A stretch of DNA of 16,602 bases from JAKFVC01 sp040386595 (GCA_040386595.1 JAZKFE010000380.1:1-16602), one strand, 5' to 3'. Positions 1 to 8,600 are shown, counted from the first letter of the stretch. Translations and numbers: made by a program. Notes: a model not told the origin generated them from the sequence alone.

Positions 1-28
1 AGCGGTTCGGCAGGAGCCTCACCCTCCC
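1..28. repeat. Half copy (right arm) of the 81-bp palindromic element
   Basis: These 28 bases are identical to the right arm of the element at 5462-5542 (5515-5542), and 27 of them match the right arm at 9112-9138. The matching left arm would lie just outside the window, so this is probably a complete element cut by the window edge. A solitary arm cannot be excluded. Confidence 0.85.
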
Positions 29-131
29 ATGGATTCGAAACACCGCCAAATTTAATAACCCTTGAGAATTCGCGTTCCAGAATCCTTCACGGCGTAGCCC
101 GTCGGGGCTTGGAGTCTATTTTAAACGTGGA

Positions 132-177
132 CCGTGGGTTTGCCCCCACGGCTAGATTATTTCGTCCCTATCGGGAC
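132..177. repeat. Double-hairpin intergenic repeat
   Basis: Two perfect small hairpins lie 12 bases apart. The first pairs CCGTGGG (132-138) with CCCACGG (145-151) over a 6-base loop. The second pairs GTCCC (164-168) with GGGAC (173-177) over a TATC loop. The layout, with GCTAGATTATTTC between the stems, resembles a dispersed intergenic repeat I associate with planctomycete genomes. That attribution is from memory and not from a search. No second copy occurs in this window. Confidence 0.55.
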
Positions 178-228
178 TGAATTGCTTTGTTGGGAACAAG
201 TGCCAACACCGCTCTCTGCTGCCTTAAT

Positions 229-303
229 CTGTGTTCTCAGTGCTCTCCGTGTCTCCGTGGTGCCACTTCTTCTGAATTCCTACACCATAGAGTTCACAAA
301 GAG
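229..303. repeat. Imperfect inverted repeat of the 'chromosomal spacer' type
   Basis: The segment CTCTCCGTGTCTCCGTGGT (244-262) pairs imperfectly with ACCATAGAGTTCACAAAGAG (about 283-302), whose core matches the reverse complement ACCACGGAGACACGGAGAG with several changes. The sequence style (CTCTCCGTGTCTCCGTGG) resembles repeats seen in spacers of planctomycetes and some cyanobacteria. This is recognition from memory. Its right arm looks more degraded than the left. Confidence 0.5.
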
Positions 304-569
304 GGCAAGCTCAACCGATCCCAGATGCTCCAGGGAGTTCTAGACGTTCTTAGCCTATTTCAGCAAATGGTTTGTGTCGTTTTTTGACCAGGATTTGTGA
401 GGAGCGTAAGACAGGAAGTTTCTGGCGGACTCTGCGGGCACAGCCCGAATGAATCATCGCGTTGGTTCCAGAGGTCGATCCGAAGTGAAAGCCGAACTTA
501 CCAATCGGGTTGGCCCGCTTCGCCACAGCCACTTGACTGCGCCATATGAATTCTGGAACACCTGCTAAC

Positions 570-575
570 GGGGAG
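570..575 (+). promoter_or_regulatory. Ribosome binding site deciding the adaptor start
   Basis: GGGGAG ends six bases before the ATG at 582. The longer in-frame ATG at 546 has no purine-rich motif at a suitable distance. This supports 582 as the start of the HlyD-type gene. Confidence 0.6.
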
Positions 576-581
576 AATGCT

Positions 582-1736
582 ATGAGCCCCGCTTCGAGTC
601 CGCCCACTTCATTCAGGAGGACCGTCCTGTTTGGAGCGGTCGCCCTGCTGTCGAGTGCCGGAATCGTGTTCTGGATCGGCAGCGGCCAGCAAGAACGCCA
701 CACGGGGTATCTGCACTCGGTAAACGAGACGGTTACTGCCGGACGCCAGGCTCGGATTACTGAGCTACTGGTGAAGCCCGGACAGCTGGTCGCTCCGGGA
801 GCTCCGCTGCTCGTGCTGCGAGACGTTTCCTTGGAAGCAGCTCGCTCTAACCAGCAGGCTGCCATTGCGGCTCTCGAAGCCGAGCTACGACAGGCACAAG
901 CCCGGGCGTCGGTGGAAATTGCCGACCGGAAGGCCAAGCTGGAAGCGCAACTCTTCGATACCCAATTGCAACTCGCAGGATTCGAAGAAAAACGCTTCGA
1001 CCAGCACCTCGCACTACTCACGTCCGAAAATCGAGTCGTCGTAGCCGAAGCTGAAGATCGGCTCAGCGAAGTGCAAATGGCCTCGGTCGGCGAAATGGAA
1101 TTGCCATTTAAGCCGTTGACGATGGCCGATGTACGGCAACCCAAAGGCAAGAAACGGGATTTCTTGATGGAACTGCAAGAGCGTGAAACGGCTCGCAACA
1201 AAGTCGAAACGTCCGAAGCGCAGGTCGCTTTGTGTGAGTCACGCCTGGCCACTTTGAAGAAGCAGTTGGAAGGGGCTCCGGCCCAGATCAACGAGGCCTT
1301 CGGGGTGAACGTGATCCAGACTCGTATCGCTGCGGCTCAGGCTTCGCTGGTTCAGATTGATGGGGAAACACCGACGCTCACGCTGACCGCTACCAAGCAC
1401 GGAACGGTGGGTGTGTTTGCCAAGTCGACCGGCGAGATGGTGAGTCCGCAAGACGTTATCGTCGAGTTATTCGATGCCGAACAACCTTATGTGTTTGCCG
1501 AGATTCCCACGAGTCAGTTGACACAATTCCCTGCAGGAAAAGAAGTTGAGCTGCTCTTTCCCGGCCAGGCAGTACGCCACGGAACAGTCAGTGAACTTCC
1601 TCCGCAGGCGGCTCCGCTGCCCGGGCCCCGGGAGCGATTGGCTGACAATTGCGGCCAGCTGAGATTGCAGATTCTTCCGTCCGGACAGCTTTGGCCGCAG
1701 GTTCCGTTCGGAACTCGGGTGGAAGTTCGTTCCTAA
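582..1736 (+). CDS. HlyD-family membrane-fusion (periplasmic adaptor) protein
   Basis: The 384-residue protein has one N-terminal membrane anchor (about residues 14-32) after a short cytoplasmic stretch. A first half of a biotinyl-lipoyl-like domain follows (about 48-80, with VKPGQLVAPGAPLLVLRD). Next comes a long Ala/Glu/Gln-rich coiled coil (about 82-260). The second lipoyl half and a beta-barrel-like region follow (about 275-350, with GTVGVFAKSTGEMVSPQDVI). This is the order expected for HlyD/EmrA-type adaptors, which link an inner-membrane transporter to an outer-membrane channel. No transporter or TolC-like gene is adjacent, so the partner must be encoded elsewhere or upstream of the window. 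The substrate cannot be predicted. An in-frame ATG at 546 would add 12 residues but lacks a ribosome binding site. The gene ends 24 bases before a tRNA gene. Confidence 0.85.
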   Translation: MSPASSPPTSFRRTVLFGAVALLSSAGIVFWIGSGQQERHTGYLHSVNETVTAGRQARITELLVKPGQLVAPGAPLLVLRDVSLEAARSNQQAAIAALEAELRQAQARASVEIADRKAKLEAQLFDTQLQLAGFEEKRFDQHLALLTSENRVVVAEAEDRLSEVQMASVGEMELPFKPLTMADVRQPKGKKRDFLMELQERETARNKVETSEAQVALCESRLATLKKQLEGAPAQINEAFGVNVIQTRIAAAQASLVQIDGETPTLTLTATKHGTVGVFAKSTGEMVSPQDVIVELFDAEQPYVFAEIPTSQLTQFPAGKEVELLFPGQAVRHGTVSELPPQAAPLPGPRERLADNCGQLRLQILPSGQLWPQVPFGTRVEVRS

Positions 1737-1760
1737 CGTATTGTACACTGGACAGATCAC

Positions 1761-1835
1761 GCCTCCGTAGCTCAGTGACAGAGCGGCCCTGTGGTATAGG
1801 GCAGGCCGAGAGTTTGATTCTCTCCGGAGGCCCCA
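1761..1835 (+). tRNA. tRNA-Thr(GGU)-like gene with altered elbow
   Basis: A full cloverleaf can be drawn. The acceptor is GCCTCCG/CGGAGGC, the D stem GCTC/GAGC, the anticodon stem GCCCT/AGGGC with loop GTGGTAT, and the T stem GAGAG/CTCTC. T33, purine 37 and the Levitt pair G15-C48 are all present. Discriminator C73 is followed by an encoded CCA at 1833-1835. The anticodon GGU reads threonine ACC/ACU codons, and G1-C72 and C2-G71 fit known threonine identity. Two oddities stand out: the D loop AGTGACA has A at position 19, and the T loop TTTGATT has U at 56, so the normal G19-C56 contact would be A19-U56. C73 is also unusual for tRNA-Thr. An assembly gap starts four bases past the CCA. It may be a secondary or specialised tRNA. 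Confidence 0.78.
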
Positions 1836-1839
1836 TGCG

Positions 1840-1849
1840 NNNNNNNNNN
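1840..1849. other. Assembly gap (10 N)
   Basis: This run of exactly ten N lies four bases after the tRNA CCA end. The other gap in the window has the same length although its true size is evidently different, so the length here should not be trusted. Flanks are ATGCG on the left and CGCGCACG on the right. A GC-rich palindrome may sit in the gap. Confidence 0.95.
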
Positions 1850-1973
1850 CGCGCACGTCTGGATCAAATATCAGGATAATGCGAGCGAACGTCCACGCGA
1901 TTTGATGAAAAGCGAGGGACGTTTGATCGATTGACGGCGGGTTTCCTCGGCATAATCGCCACATGCCTTCCGG

Positions 1974-2009
1974 AAGCAGTGGATAACTGCTTTTGTGAAA
2001 AGCAGTTAT
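1974..2009. promoter_or_regulatory. Perfect 12-bp hairpin with competing hairpin, hsp70 leader
   Basis: ATAACTGCTTTT (1983-1994) is perfectly complementary to AAAAGCAGTTAT (1998-2009), with a three-base GTG loop. Just upstream, AAGCAGT (1974-1980) can pair instead with ACTGCTT (1986-1992), which is part of the left arm. The two structures exclude each other, as in attenuators. No U tract follows the stem on the plus strand, so a simple intrinsic terminator is unlikely. It could be a protein-binding operator, a leader RNA switch for the hsp70 gene about 110 bases downstream, or a repeat remnant. It does not match the CIRCE operator. Confidence 0.45.
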
Positions 2010-2118
2010 AAAACGTCTCGCTCTCCCGCTGGACGGCGCCTAAAATGGATATACCACCCTATCGCAATAACTATTGCTCCCGTGAGGATGAATTTCCTGC
2101 TTGATTGCTGAGGCGTCC

Positions 2119-3720
2119 GTGAGTGAGCCGAATATCGACATTCCGTTTCGCCCTGGCCAGACCATTGGGATTGATTTAGGGACCACCTTTTCTTCGGTAT
2201 CCCAGTTGAACAGTTCCGGTGTGCCGATTCCCGTGAAGAATCACGAGGGACAGGTCACCACTCCGTCGATCGTTCTCTTGGGGGACAACGGGCAAGTCAC
2301 GGTGGGGCCCTCACCCGAACGGATTGCTCAAGCCGATCCGCGGTGGGTGGTGCAGTCGATCAAGCGCGAAATGGGCGGCTCACGATTCTCGCTCAACTAC
2401 ATGGGCCGGCAGCTGAATGCCGAGTTCATTTCCGCACTGGTCCTCAAAAAGCTCAAACTGGACGCCGAGAAGCAGCTGGGGCCCGTCGGGAATGCGGTCA
2501 TCACCGTCCCGTATTACTTCAACGACTTGTGCCGCCGGGCGACCCAGAACGCCGGTCAAATTGCCGGTCTGAATGTGGTCGATATCATCAACGAGCCCAC
2601 GGCGGCCACGTTGACTTACGCCTGGTTGAAGGGTGAGTTGGGACGCGGGGAAGCGGCGGAAAAAGAAAAGACCATCATGGTCTACGACTTGGGGGGCGGG
2701 ACGTTCGACGTCACGGTCGTGCAATACACGCCCACCCATTTCCGAGTCATCGCGACCGACGGCGATGTGCGTCTTGGTGGTCTGGACTGGACCGACCGGA
2801 TTGTGCAGCACGTCAGCGACATTTTTGTGAAACGCGACCGCTATGATCCGCGCCAGGATCCGCACCACAAGCTGGTCTTCGAACAGCGTTGCGAACGAGC
2901 CAAACGCGCGCTCAGCACGCAACCGCAGGTGATGGTTGACTTGCCATTGCCTGGGGGGCGGTTGTTGTCAGCGTCGATCACGCGGGCTGAGTTCGAGACC
3001 ATGACCGCAGATCTGATTCAGCGGACTCGCGACACGACCGAGTTGGTCCTGGAGCAAGCCCGGATCGATCCCGCAACGCTGGATGAAATCCTGCTGGTGG
3101 GGGGCTCGACCCACATGCCCATCGTCTCCTGGATGCTGCGAAGTGTCACCGGTAAGATCCCCTCACGAGATCTCAATCCCGACTTGGCCGTTGCTCAAGG
3201 GGCCGCCATTCACGCTGCCATTCTGGAAGCACGTTCGTCGGGCGATCAGACGTCGATGGCGCATCCGGTGCTCAAGCGATTGCGTGGGATTCGGGCCACG
3301 GATGTCAATTCGCATTCGCTGGGGATCGTTGTCACTGACCCGATCAATCCGCAGCATCAACTCAATCACATTATGATCCGGCGGAACTCGTCCATTCCGC
3401 GACGTGTCACGCAGCGGTTCGTGACCACGCTGTCGAACCCGAGTTCCATCACGTTGCAGTTGCTGGAAGGCGAGTCCCCCGAGATCGAAGCTTGCACGAC
3501 GATTGCCGAGTTTCGGATTGTCGGTCTGCCCCCGAACTTGCCCGCAGGTTCGCCGGTGGAGCTGACCTACAGCTATGACCGTCGAGGGCGAATTCACGCC
3601 ACCGCTCGCGAACTCCACAGCAATTGCGTGGGGACGCTGGAGCTGGTGCATTCCACGGGACTGACCGATGCCGGGTTAGCGGCATTCGTACGCCTGGCTG
3701 CAGACTATCGCGTGGAATAA
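2119..3720 (+). CDS. Hsp70-family (DnaK-like) chaperone lacking the helical lid
   Basis: The ATPase domain is complete by motif: phosphate-1 loop with IDLGTTFSS (D19 onward), VPYYFNDLCRRATQNAG and INEPTAATLTY in the first half, phosphate-2 YDLGGGTFDVTVV (D190 onward), and adenosine motif LLVGGSTHMP (about 325-334). A beta-sandwich-like substrate region follows (about 390-500). The protein then stops at 533 residues, roughly 100 short of DnaK, with no long helical lid and no EEVD-like tail. Such short Hsp70s are common as accessory paralogues in planctomycetes. They probably bind clients or partner proteins without lid closure. No dnaJ or grpE lies nearby, which argues against the housekeeping DnaK. 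I chose GTG 2119 because GAGG (2110-2113) sits five bases before it. A TTG at 2101 would add six residues and has only a distant GAGGA. Confidence 0.88.
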   Translation: MSEPNIDIPFRPGQTIGIDLGTTFSSVSQLNSSGVPIPVKNHEGQVTTPSIVLLGDNGQVTVGPSPERIAQADPRWVVQSIKREMGGSRFSLNYMGRQLNAEFISALVLKKLKLDAEKQLGPVGNAVITVPYYFNDLCRRATQNAGQIAGLNVVDIINEPTAATLTYAWLKGELGRGEAAEKEKTIMVYDLGGGTFDVTVVQYTPTHFRVIATDGDVRLGGLDWTDRIVQHVSDIFVKRDRYDPRQDPHHKLVFEQRCERAKRALSTQPQVMVDLPLPGGRLLSASITRAEFETMTADLIQRTRDTTELVLEQARIDPATLDEILLVGGSTHMPIVSWMLRSVTGKIPSRDLNPDLAVAQGAAIHAAILEARSSGDQTSMAHPVLKRLRGIRATDVNSHSLGIVVTDPINPQHQLNHIMIRRNSSIPRRVTQRFVTTLSNPSSITLQLLEGESPEIEACTTIAEFRIVGLPPNLPAGSPVELTYSYDRRGRIHATARELHSNCVGTLELVHSTGLTDAGLAAFVRLAADYRVE

Positions 3721-5325
3721 CTACGCCGGAATCTCAACCTTGGGCAGCACAATCAGCTTGTGCTTAAAGACTTGCTCGAACGATAGCTCATAGCGTTTGA
3801 CGCCCCACAGCTCGAGCTGACACTCGGCATGCGACATAATCTCGAGCGAGATCGTTTCGGGGTTGGAACGAAACAGTCGCACGTTGGTGACCGCGCCGGT
3901 ATGGCTGCGATCCAAGGCTTCCGCCATCCTTAGAAAGACGCACAACAAACGCACGATTTTCCGCGCCCGCTTATCAAGCGCCGCGAATTCGGGATGCTTC
4001 ATCTGGGGCAGTGCTTTGCCGTGGAACAAAGCGGTCGCAGCGACGATGGCGATCTCGGTGTTGTCGAAACCGAGCAGGTCCGCATTCCGAATGAAGTAAT
4101 AAGAGTGTTCGCGGTGTTTGCTGTACGACAAGAATGAGCCGATGTCGTGGAGTAAAGCGGCGTACTCCATCAGTTCGCGTTCCCAGTCGCCCATTTTGTG
4201 CAGGCCGATCTGGAAGGCCGAGTCGAACAATTGCAACGACAGGCGGGCCACGTTCCGGGCATGGCTTTCATCGAATCCGCACGAGCGGCCGAGTTGAAAG
4301 GCACTCCGTTCGCGGAAGGATCGCAGCTCCAGCGGGGGGAGGTGCTCCATGCGCGACATGTAGTCGATGGGCAGCCCTTCACGCAGGCCACGCTCGCTGA
4401 CACGCACCTCATTCACACCCAGCTCTTCCAGAATCGTTTCGAGAATCGCAGCTCCGGCCACGATGATGTCGGCGCGTTCGGGATTGATTCCGGGCAGTTT
4501 TGTGCGTTCTTCCAAGGTGCAGGCACACAAGCGGGGGATCACCTGCTGCAGGTCGGCGAGAGTCAGGATGTCATCGCGTTTCCAAGGCCGGCGATGCACC
4601 ATGCGGAAGGTGATTTCCGCCAGATTACAAATCGTGCCCGAGCTGCCCACGGCGATATCTGTTCGCCACTGTTTCAGCTGTTGGAGCGTTCGGATCGATG
4701 ACGTGCGGACGTATTGCTTGATGCGCTGGTATAGCCGCTCGGGAACCGGACCGATATCGGTGGGCTGGAAGAAACGGGAGGTCAGCCGGATTGCACCCAA
4801 CTTCAATGAGTCGAGAAAATCGTGCTGCGACTGGTTCCCGATGATGACTTCGGTGCTGCCCCCGCCGATGTCGATGAAGAGGGCTCGTTTTTCCCCCAGA
4901 TTCAATCCGCTGACCACCCCCAGATAAATCAGACGGGCTTCTTCCTTGCCTGAAATCACACGCACATCCAGGTGTGCTTCACGGTTTAAGCGTCGCAGAA
5001 AGACTGCTTGATTACTGGCATCTCGACTGGCAGAAGTCGCCACCGCGACGATCTCGTGAGCACCATTTGCCTGTGCCATTTGCACAAACTGGCTGCAGAC
5101 CAGCACCGCGCGGCGCATGGCCTGCGGTTGCAGTTGGTTATCGCGAAACTCCCCCTCACCCAGCCGGACGACTTCTTTTTGCTGGGAAATCACGGAGAAC
5201 GAGTGGTTGGGATCGATGCGAGCCAGCAGCATGCGGACCGAGTTCGTTCCGATATCCAGAAACGCCACGACATGCTTGTCGGGACTGACGGACTTGGTGT
5301 CGAGAATTTCGCCGGCCTGGCTCAC
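3721..5325 (-). CDS. Ppx/GppA exopolyphosphatase with C-terminal HD domain
   Basis: The 534-residue protein begins with an actin-like ATPase-fold phosphatase domain: FLDIGTNSVRML (D24), ATSASRDASN, SGKEEARLIYLG (acidic residues at 128-129, the position of the catalytic glutamate in this family) and FIDIGGGSTEVII (D152). A C-terminal HD-type region has YAALLHDIGSF (H393-D394), with HREHSYY and ATALFH downstream. It probably hydrolyses polyphosphate or pppGpp in the cytoplasm, and the length is close to that of E. coli Ppx (513). The start is uncertain. GTG at 5325 has GGAA five bases upstream and places the start 18 codons before the first conserved residues. Open frame continues to a GTG at 5427, but that extension lacks a ribosome binding site and looks non-coding. 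Its stop codon directly abuts the convergent hsp70 stop. Confidence 0.88.
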   Translation of the reverse strand: MSQAGEILDTKSVSPDKHVVAFLDIGTNSVRMLLARIDPNHSFSVISQQKEVVRLGEGEFRDNQLQPQAMRRAVLVCSQFVQMAQANGAHEIVAVATSASRDASNQAVFLRRLNREAHLDVRVISGKEEARLIYLGVVSGLNLGEKRALFIDIGGGSTEVIIGNQSQHDFLDSLKLGAIRLTSRFFQPTDIGPVPERLYQRIKQYVRTSSIRTLQQLKQWRTDIAVGSSGTICNLAEITFRMVHRRPWKRDDILTLADLQQVIPRLCACTLEERTKLPGINPERADIIVAGAAILETILEELGVNEVRVSERGLREGLPIDYMSRMEHLPPLELRSFRERSAFQLGRSCGFDESHARNVARLSLQLFDSAFQIGLHKMGDWERELMEYAALLHDIGSFLSYSKHREHSYYFIRNADLLGFDNTEIAIVAATALFHGKALPQMKHPEFAALDKRARKIVRLLCVFLRMAEALDRSHTGAVTNVRLFRSNPETISLEIMSHAECQLELWGVKRYELSFEQVFKHKLIVLPKVEIPA

Positions 5326-5461
5326 TGTCGTTCCATCATGTGAGAATTGTGAATGCACGGTCGAGGGCCACCGCTCCCTCGGTTTCTGACTGCAGTTTAC
5401 CGCTGCCCCAGGCACACGGCAAATCACAGAGTCGTTCGAATTTCCGGTGCATCGAATCGTT

Positions 5462-5542
5462 GGGAGGGTGAGGCTCCTGCCGAACCGCTTGGTCTACTGA
5501 GAGCCGAATGACTTAGCGGTTCGGCAGGAGCCTCACCCTCCC
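5462..5542. repeat. 81-bp palindromic element, copy 1
   Basis: Arms of 28 bases (5462-5489 and 5515-5542) are perfect inverted copies, starting GGGAGGGTGAGGCTCCTGCC. A 25-base centre separates them, and pairing continues into it with two mismatches. It lies between the divergent exopolyphosphatase and PVC-dehydrogenase genes. The same unit recurs at 9058-9138 and, degraded, at 12354-12434. It could form a strong hairpin or cruciform. No transposase accompanies it, so it is REP/MITE-like rather than an insertion sequence. Confidence 0.92.
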
Positions 5543-5680
5543 GAAAACCTTCACGGCGTTTCCTAACCGGCGCAATTCGCAGATTCCCGGGTTGATCGAA
5601 GTTGTCGCGTCGCTGTGCTATCCTTGGCGAGTTCTGAGGGATCAGACATCTCGAATTTCACCAATTGAAGCGCTGTGGAT

Positions 5681-5684
5681 GGAG
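5681..5684 (+). promoter_or_regulatory. Ribosome binding site deciding the dehydrogenase start
   Basis: GGAG ends nine bases before ATG 5694. A TTG at 5688 is only three bases away and is therefore unlikely as start. Confidence 0.5.
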
Positions 5685-5693
5685 TGATTGGAT

Positions 5694-8600
5694 ATGAGAT
5701 ATCGACCGTGGGAGTTGTGTGCGGTGCTGAGCCTGTGCTTGTTGCAGGCTGGTAGCTTGGCGGCGCAGACCGACGATCCGTTGCCGAAGGTGATGGATCC
5801 GCGGCTGAAGATTGAATTGTTCGCCGAACACCCGCAGATCGTCACTCCAACCGGTATTGATGTTGATTCTCAGGGCCGCGTCTGGGCTCTCGAAAGCAAT
5901 ACACACTTTCCGCCCGATGGCTATCAGGGCCATAAATCCGACCGCTTGTTGGTCATGCGAGATGTGAATGGCGATGGTCGCGCGGACGAGGTCACCGTCT
6001 TCGCGGACGGTATCATCCATGCCATGAGCGTCGCCGTGCGGCCCCTGTGGTTTCCGGTGGAAGGGAAGAAGAACGAGCAAGGTGAGCTGATCGTTCCCAA
6101 GCTCTCCGTCTACGTCGCCACGCGTGCCGAGATTTTGCTCCTGCATGACGATGACGGAGACCTGAAAGCCGACCGCAAAGAGGTTCTGGTACATCTCGAT
6201 ACGCCGGGCGACTACCCGCACGACGGTCTGGCTGGTTTTGCTTTTGATGCCACCGGTTGGATGTGCTTCGGCCTCGGTGAGAACCTGGGTGCGCAATACA
6301 AAATCATCGGTGTCGATGGGGGTACACTCAGTGGTGGCGGCGAAGGGGGAAGCATCTTTCGCTGTCGGTTGGATGGTTCACAACTCTCCCGCTGGGCAAC
6401 CGGATTCTGGAATCCGCACGCCAGCTGTATTGACGGCCTGGGACGATTGTTTTCGGTTGATAACGATGCTGACAGTCGCCCTCCGTGCCGGTTGCTGCAC
6501 ATCATTCCCGGTGGAGACTACGGCTATCGCTACCGCAACGGCCGCAAAGGCCTGCACCCCTTCACCTCGTGGAATGGCGAGATCCCCGGAACGCTGCCCA
6601 TGGTTGCGGGAACCGGTGAAGCTCCCTCGGGAATCGTTGCCTATGAAGCAGATGGATTCCCCGCGGAGTATGTCGGAAATCTCTTCGTTGGTTCATGGGG
6701 GGACCATCGCATTGATCGCTTTCAGCTGACGCCGCGTGGGGCCTCATTCCAATCCTTGGCCGAGCCCCTGGTCGTCGGGTCGCAGAACTTCCGTCCTGTC
6801 GGTTTGGCCGTTGCACCGGATGGTAGCCTGTACTTCACCGATTGGGTTTCTCGCGAGTACAAGCTGCATGGCAAGGGGCGCGTCTGGCGTGTGTCCAGCG
6901 TCGCCCCCCGTTCCAAGCCCGCCGCCGACATCAACACTTTCGCTCAACGATCCACGACATCTCTCTATCCGGAGTTAAGCTCGCCGGTCCTTCCGGTACG
7001 CCGCGCCGCAGCTTATCAGCTCGGTCAAACCGCGGCCGGGCGTACGTTGTTGACCCTGCAAGTGCCCGATATCAACAAACCTTTTAAGTCTCGCTTGGAA
7101 GCCCTATGGTCGCTGGCCCGATTGGCGACTCAAGCTCAGCCTCCCGAAGATTTGTTGCTCGCTTTGCGGCAGTTGGTCGTCACGCTGCAGGGACGAAATC
7201 AGCGTGCCAGCTTCGAAGCCGGCTTCTGGTTGAAAGATCCGCGAGCCCAAGAGCAGTTTCCTGGTTTACATGAAATCATCACGCTCGCCACCACGGACAA
7301 CCGCTCGTTTGATGCCCCCTTATCTTCTGAACCATCGCGAGAACGTGTCGCTGCAATTTATGGCATGCTGCAAGACAACAGCGAAGTGTTCCAGACGCGA
7401 CTGGGCTTGAGTGCGTTTCTCACCCGGTATGCCTCGGTTGATCCGTTTGTGCAAAGCATGGCCATTCAAGCGTGTGCCCGAGTAGCGAACGAGGATGAGT
7501 TTCGTGACTTATGGATCACCTGGCAGCGTGATCCGCAGCCTCAAAACGAACGCAGCCGTCAAATCGAACTCCAGGCCATCATGAGATCCCCCGACCGCCA
7601 GGGACGGGGAATTCCCGAGGTCTCCCCTGATTCTGCCGAAGCCATTTTGTTCGCCAGAGTCGCGATTGCCTTGGGCGGCCGGGCTCGCTTTCCGCACCAA
7701 TCGGAGATCGTTTCGGTCTTGTTGAAGGATAGTCTGCCCCAGATTCGCCGTATCGCCGTGCAATGGGCGGCCGAGGAAAAGATGAAGGCGCTGCGACCGC
7801 AAATTGAATCCTTGTTGCAGGACGAAAACATTGACAGCGACCTCTTCTTGGCCACGCTGGCGGCGATTGAGATGCTCGATGGGACTAGCCCCGTGGACTT
7901 CGACAAGACTCCGCCATCGAAGTACGTCGTTCCGCTCGTCATCAAGGATTCGCCGCCGAATCTGCGTGCCTTAGCCCTCCGCATGGTTTCGCCCAGCGAT
8001 CCCGCCCTCACGGCTGATCTGTTTCAGCAACTGCTGAAAGTCAACGACAGCAATCTGCATCGCGAAACCGTGCGTGCGTTGCAATTGTCGCCGTTGCCCG
8101 AGGCTGCCAATCTGCTGTTGAAGATTGCTGCCGATGAGAATGAAGAATTGGTACTGCGGGCCGATGCGGTGCAAGGTTTGGGAAAAACGGCCAAAACCGC
8201 CGACCCCGATAGTGCGGTACGCCAACTGTTAGATCAGTTGATCTTAGAAAAAGAACCCATTTTGCGAGCCGAAGCCCTCCGTGCCCTGCGCGGAACGGCA
8301 GCAGCCGGCCGGCCATCGCCGGCGTTGCAACAAGTCGCCACCCGGCTGAAAAATTTGTCGGCGGTCACCGATACATTGCCAGACAGGGACTTGCTGGAAC
8401 AAGTGCGAATGGCCTTAGCGGGAGCTCAGGCAGGTGTTCTGGAAAATGAACTGCCGCAGATCGGCCACCCGACCGATCCGCAAGCCTGGTATATCAAGCT
8501 GGGGACAGTTCCTCGTCGAATACTGCAGCGGCAACCGGGTATCCAACAACCAGGAGCCGCCGATGCTCCCGGCGATCCTCTCACCGGCCGTCGAGTCTTC

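Larger units (their letters stand above)
1..581. other. Repeat-rich spacer without a convincing gene
   Basis: No reading frame here has a ribosome binding site, a recognisable family or domain, or codon use like the neighbouring genes. The left 300 bases hold a half copy of an 81-bp palindrome, a double hairpin unit and an imperfect inverted repeat, each listed separately. Bases 304-560 contain no structure I can name. A minus-strand open frame runs from the adaptor gene into this region, but its bulk is the antisense of that gene, so I treat it as a shadow. Confidence 0.6.

Noticed and set aside
350..1291. 313-codon minus-strand open frame across the adaptor gene
   Set aside because: It is antisense to the HlyD-type gene, serine/arginine-rich in the way of a shadow frame, and matches no family I know.
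1761..1835. tRNA-His (GUG) reading of the anticodon loop
   Set aside because: Shifting the loop to read GUG destroys the perfect five-pair anticodon stem. With that stem kept, the anticodon is GGU.
1931..1956. Sigma-70-like promoter (TTGACG with CATAAT) before hsp70
   Set aside because: The spacing is only 14 bases, too short for a normal promoter.
1467..1964. Minus-strand open frame across the tRNA and the gap
   Set aside because: It is open partly because N were read through, and it covers a tRNA gene and the end of the adaptor gene.
1983..2009. Intrinsic terminator for the tRNA
   Set aside because: The stem is A/T-rich at both ends and no T tract follows on the plus strand; it lies about 150 bases past the tRNA.
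5327..5427. 34-residue N-terminal extension of the exopolyphosphatase
   Set aside because: There is no ribosome binding site and no family-like sequence before GTG 5325, though the frame is open.
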